From positions 1,116,001 through 1,180,000 of the forward strand of contig CAVSJA010000007.1 of the NCBI GenBank assembly GCA_963728145.1: 64,000 bases of DNA, in the 5' to 3' direction. This document shows positions 61,429 to 64,000 of this stretch, one piece after another (position 1 is the stretch's first letter; every line of letters starts with the position of its first letter). The DNA is from CAVSJA01 sp963728145 (GTDB lineage Bacteria; Bacteroidota; Bacteroidia; Chitinophagales; Chitinophagaceae). The position numbers and the translations under genes were made by a program. The notes below the pieces were generated by a model, which did not search any database, had not been told where the DNA came from, and worked only from the letters and a program-made list of their open reading frames with translations.

Positions 61429-64000
61429 CAGGCTTCTGCGTAGCTACTTACTGGTTCGCAGGTACAAATAAGGTTTCGATCTCCGTAAGTATTATTAACT
61501 CTTCCGATTGAAGGCCAGAATTTACTTTGTCTTACATACTCTAATGGATAAGCAGCCAGTTCACGCTGATAGGCATGTTTCCATTCATTTGCATTAATGA
61601 CAAATTGAGTATGTGGCGCATTCTTCATTGGATTATCTTTCTTATCCATCTTTCCTTCTTCAATTGACCTGATCTCTTCTCTTATTCCTAATAATGCATC
61701 ACAGAATCGATCCAGCTCGGCTTTGTCTTCGCTTTCCGTCGGTTCAATCATAATTGTACCCGGAACAGGGAAGCTTAGCGTAGGTGCATGGAATCCATAA
61801 TCCATTAATCGTTTTGCCACATCTTCTGCTTCTATTTCTGCCGATTTCTTAAATGGACGCAGGTCAACGATAAATTCATGCGCACAGGTGCCATGTGTTC
61901 CGAGATAGAGAATCTCATAATCATTCTGCAATCTTGCACGCATATAGTTTGCATTCAGGATTGCAAATTCTGTTGAGATTTTAACCCCTTCATCACCTAA
62001 CAATCGGATATAACCATAAGAGATCAACAATATCGAAGCAGAACCAAATGGTGCCGCAGAAACCGCATGATAATTCTTTCTTCCGCTTCCTTTAGCTATT
62101 TGTCCGTTTAATGTATGATGTCCCGGCAGGAAAGGAGCTAAATGTTTTCTCACACAGATAGGACCCATACCAGGACCACCACCACCATGAGGAATAGCAA
62201 ATGTTTTATGCAGATTTAAATGACAAACATCAGCGCCGATCAAACCGGGCGCTGTCAATCCCACCTGCGCATTCATATTGGCACCATCCATGTACACCTG
62301 CCCGCCATGCTGTGAACAATTTCAGTTATTTCTTTTACCGTTTCTTCATACACACCATAAGTGCTGGGATACGTGATCATGATTCCCGAAAGCTCTTTGG
62401 TGTATTGCGAAGCTTTTGCTTTCAGATCTTCAACATCGATATATCCATTCTCCAACGCTTTTACCACAACTACTTTCATCCCTGCCATCACTGCAGATGC
62501 AGGATTTGTTCCATGTGCAGAGATGGGAATCAACATTACATTGCGATGTGCATCTCCTCTGCTTTCATGATAGGCTTTTATCGTCAGCAAGCCTGCATAT
62601 TCACCCTGTGCGCCGCTATTCGGTTGAAGACTGCAGGCATCAAAAGCAGTTATTGTGCACAAGTATTTTTCCAGATCATGGATCACTTGCTGATAACCTT
62701 CCGTTTGATCTATTTGGTGCAAAAGGATGGATTTTGCTCCAATGAACCCAGCTCAATGGGATCATTTCAGAAGCTGCATTCAATTTCATTGTGCAGCTGC
62801 CCAGAGAGATCATCGAAGTATTCAGGGAAAGGTCTTTGTTCTCCAGTGGTTTGATATAACGCATCATCTGGCTTTCGCTGCGATGCGTATTGAAAACCGG
62901 ATGCGTTAAAGGAAGGGAGAGTTACGTGGTAAGTTGGGTTGGAATATGTTCAGTGATCATCATCTTCTGAAATATCAAATGCTACCGGATCCTTATCATT
63001 CTCAAAACAATTGATTAGATCATACAGATCACCAATAGTAGTTGTTTCATCCAGCGAAATGCCAATATGATTTTTGTCGATATGACCGAATATTAATCTG
63101 CTGACGATCTGCTTTTGCATGAAAGGGAGCCGCATCATCAACTCTTACAACAATCGTATCAAAGAAATATTGCGAAACCAATTCAAATCCTCTTTCTTCA
63201 ATAGCATCAGCAACTGTTTGAGTTAATACTGCAACTCGTTTCGCAATATTCTTCAATCCATCGGGGCCATGAAATACCGCATACATTGCAGCCATATTAG
63301 CTAACAATGCCTGTGCTGTACAAATATTTGAAGTTGCTTTTTCTCTTTTAATATGTTGTTCTCTTGTTTGAAGCGCCATTCTCAATGCACGGTTGCCTTG
63401 CGCATCGATGCTTACACCAATAATGCGTCCGGGAATATTTCGTTTGAACTCATCCTTTGCCGCAAAGAAAGCCGCATGAGGACCACCATAACCAAGAGGA
63501 ACACCAAAACGTTGGGCAGATCCAACTGCAACATCGGCACCTAATTCACCGGGAGGAGTGATGAGACATAAGGCCAGCAGATCGGTTGCCATCGCAACAT
63601 ATGCACCTGCATCGTGAACCTTATTAATAAAATCACGGTAATCTTCAACCGAACCTTTGTTGTTGGGGTATTGAACGATTGCTCCGAAATAAGATTTATC
63701 AATCGAAGCTTTTTTATAATCACCTGTAACAATTTCAATTCCCACGGGGATCGCTCTTGTTACCAGCACATCTTTTGTTTGCGGGAAGATTTCAGTATCG
63801 ACAAAAAACTTTGGCCGTTCAATATGATCTGTATCCCTGTTGACAGAATTGAAGAACATAGTCATTGCTTCAGCAGCGGCAGTTGCCTCATCGAGCAATG
63901 ACGCATTGGCAATTGGCAGGCCAGTGAGATCGGCAGCCATGGTTTGAAAATTCAATAGACTTTCCAAACGTCCCTGCGAGATCTCTGCCTGGTAAGGTGT
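61428..64000 (-). pseudogene. gcvP: Glycine dehydrogenase (P-protein), frameshifted and cut by the window edge
   Basis: The sequence matches the glycine-cleavage P-protein, which decarboxylates glycine with pyridoxal phosphate. The N-terminal region starts before the window edge (TPYQAEISQGRLESLLNFQ and so on). The PLP lysine lies in NLHKTFAIPHGGGGPG. The reading frame breaks near 63083 (one extra base in INIRxIDKNH), near 62955 with an in-frame TAA around 62930, near 62718 (one extra base) and near 62308 (one missing base). All active-site blocks (HGGGGPGMGP, QPNSGAQGEYAGL) are otherwise present. As with smc, single-base indels cluster in one conserved gene, which may reflect assembly error. 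Confidence 0.85.

Overview
The window looks like a chromosomal segment of a Bacteroidota bacterium, most likely Chitinophagaceae or a near relative. Supporting signs are a type IX secretion (T9SS) C-terminal sorting domain on a 976-aa beta-propeller protein, many short lipoproteins, families common in that group (CHRD, DUF4197, DUF4397, DUF4399, ThuA, BNR propellers), promoter-like TAnnTTTG boxes, few Shine-Dalgarno sequences, and about 40% GC by eye. No rRNA, tRNA, CRISPR array, transposase or phage gene was seen.

Layout. 0.3-5.5 kb: oxidoreductase, YdeI-like protein, lipoprotein, half-length asparaginase, Tat-exported metallo-beta-lactamase-fold protein, ThuA protein and a frameshifted GNAT acetyltransferase. 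5.5-6.4 kb: gene-free and rich in inverted repeats. 6.4-12.5 kb: three consecutive exported structural proteins (two tandem paralogs, then a 1017-aa protein with 35 units of a mostly 17-residue repeat). 12.5-18.4 kb: GYF-domain membrane protein, arginase-family enzyme, and an smc gene broken by about nine indels. 18.6-28.5 kb: ferritin, BNR proteins, aminopeptidase P, the T9SS cargo protein and a K+ channel. 28.5-38.4 kb: FKBP isomerase, thioesterase, a 23S-intervening-sequence-type four-helix-bundle gene between inverted repeats, an MFS/rRNA methyltransferase pair, CHRD lipoprotein, M28 peptidase and ABC-F ATPase. 38.6-47.7 kb: molybdenum hydroxylase pair, thioredoxin-like protein, amidohydrolase-SnoaL fusion, cytochrome c, free-methionine sulfoxide reductase, MgtC. 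47.9-54.7 kb: GH63-like glycosidase, small charged proteins, lipoproteins, polysaccharide deacetylase, cold-shock protein. 54.7-60.0 kb: signalling cluster of a receiver protein, a CheB-CheR-PAS-histidine kinase fusion and a stand-alone CheB. 60.1-64 kb: YciI protein, DUF4397 lipoprotein, and a frameshifted gcvP running off the right edge.

The most unusual property is in the intergenic DNA. More than twenty gaps carry short degenerate tandem arrays with a 7-9-base period. The units differ in sequence (for example GTTGACAGG, GGTTGATT, GCAATAG, GTGAATG, GTTTGGC, GGAATTG, GAACAGAA). Many arrays occur as two oppositely oriented arms around a short spacer, so they could fold into long imperfect hairpins. 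Four GTTGACAGG hairpins fall into two pairs with related spacers. One pair of GTTTGGC arms flanks the four-helix-bundle gene, which resembles the layout of intervening sequences in 23S rRNA genes. This repeat system, alone or with that gene, is the best candidate for something undescribed.

Two long conserved genes, smc and gcvP, contain many single-base indels, whereas almost all other genes are intact. Local consensus error is the simplest explanation, but real decay cannot be excluded from sequence alone.
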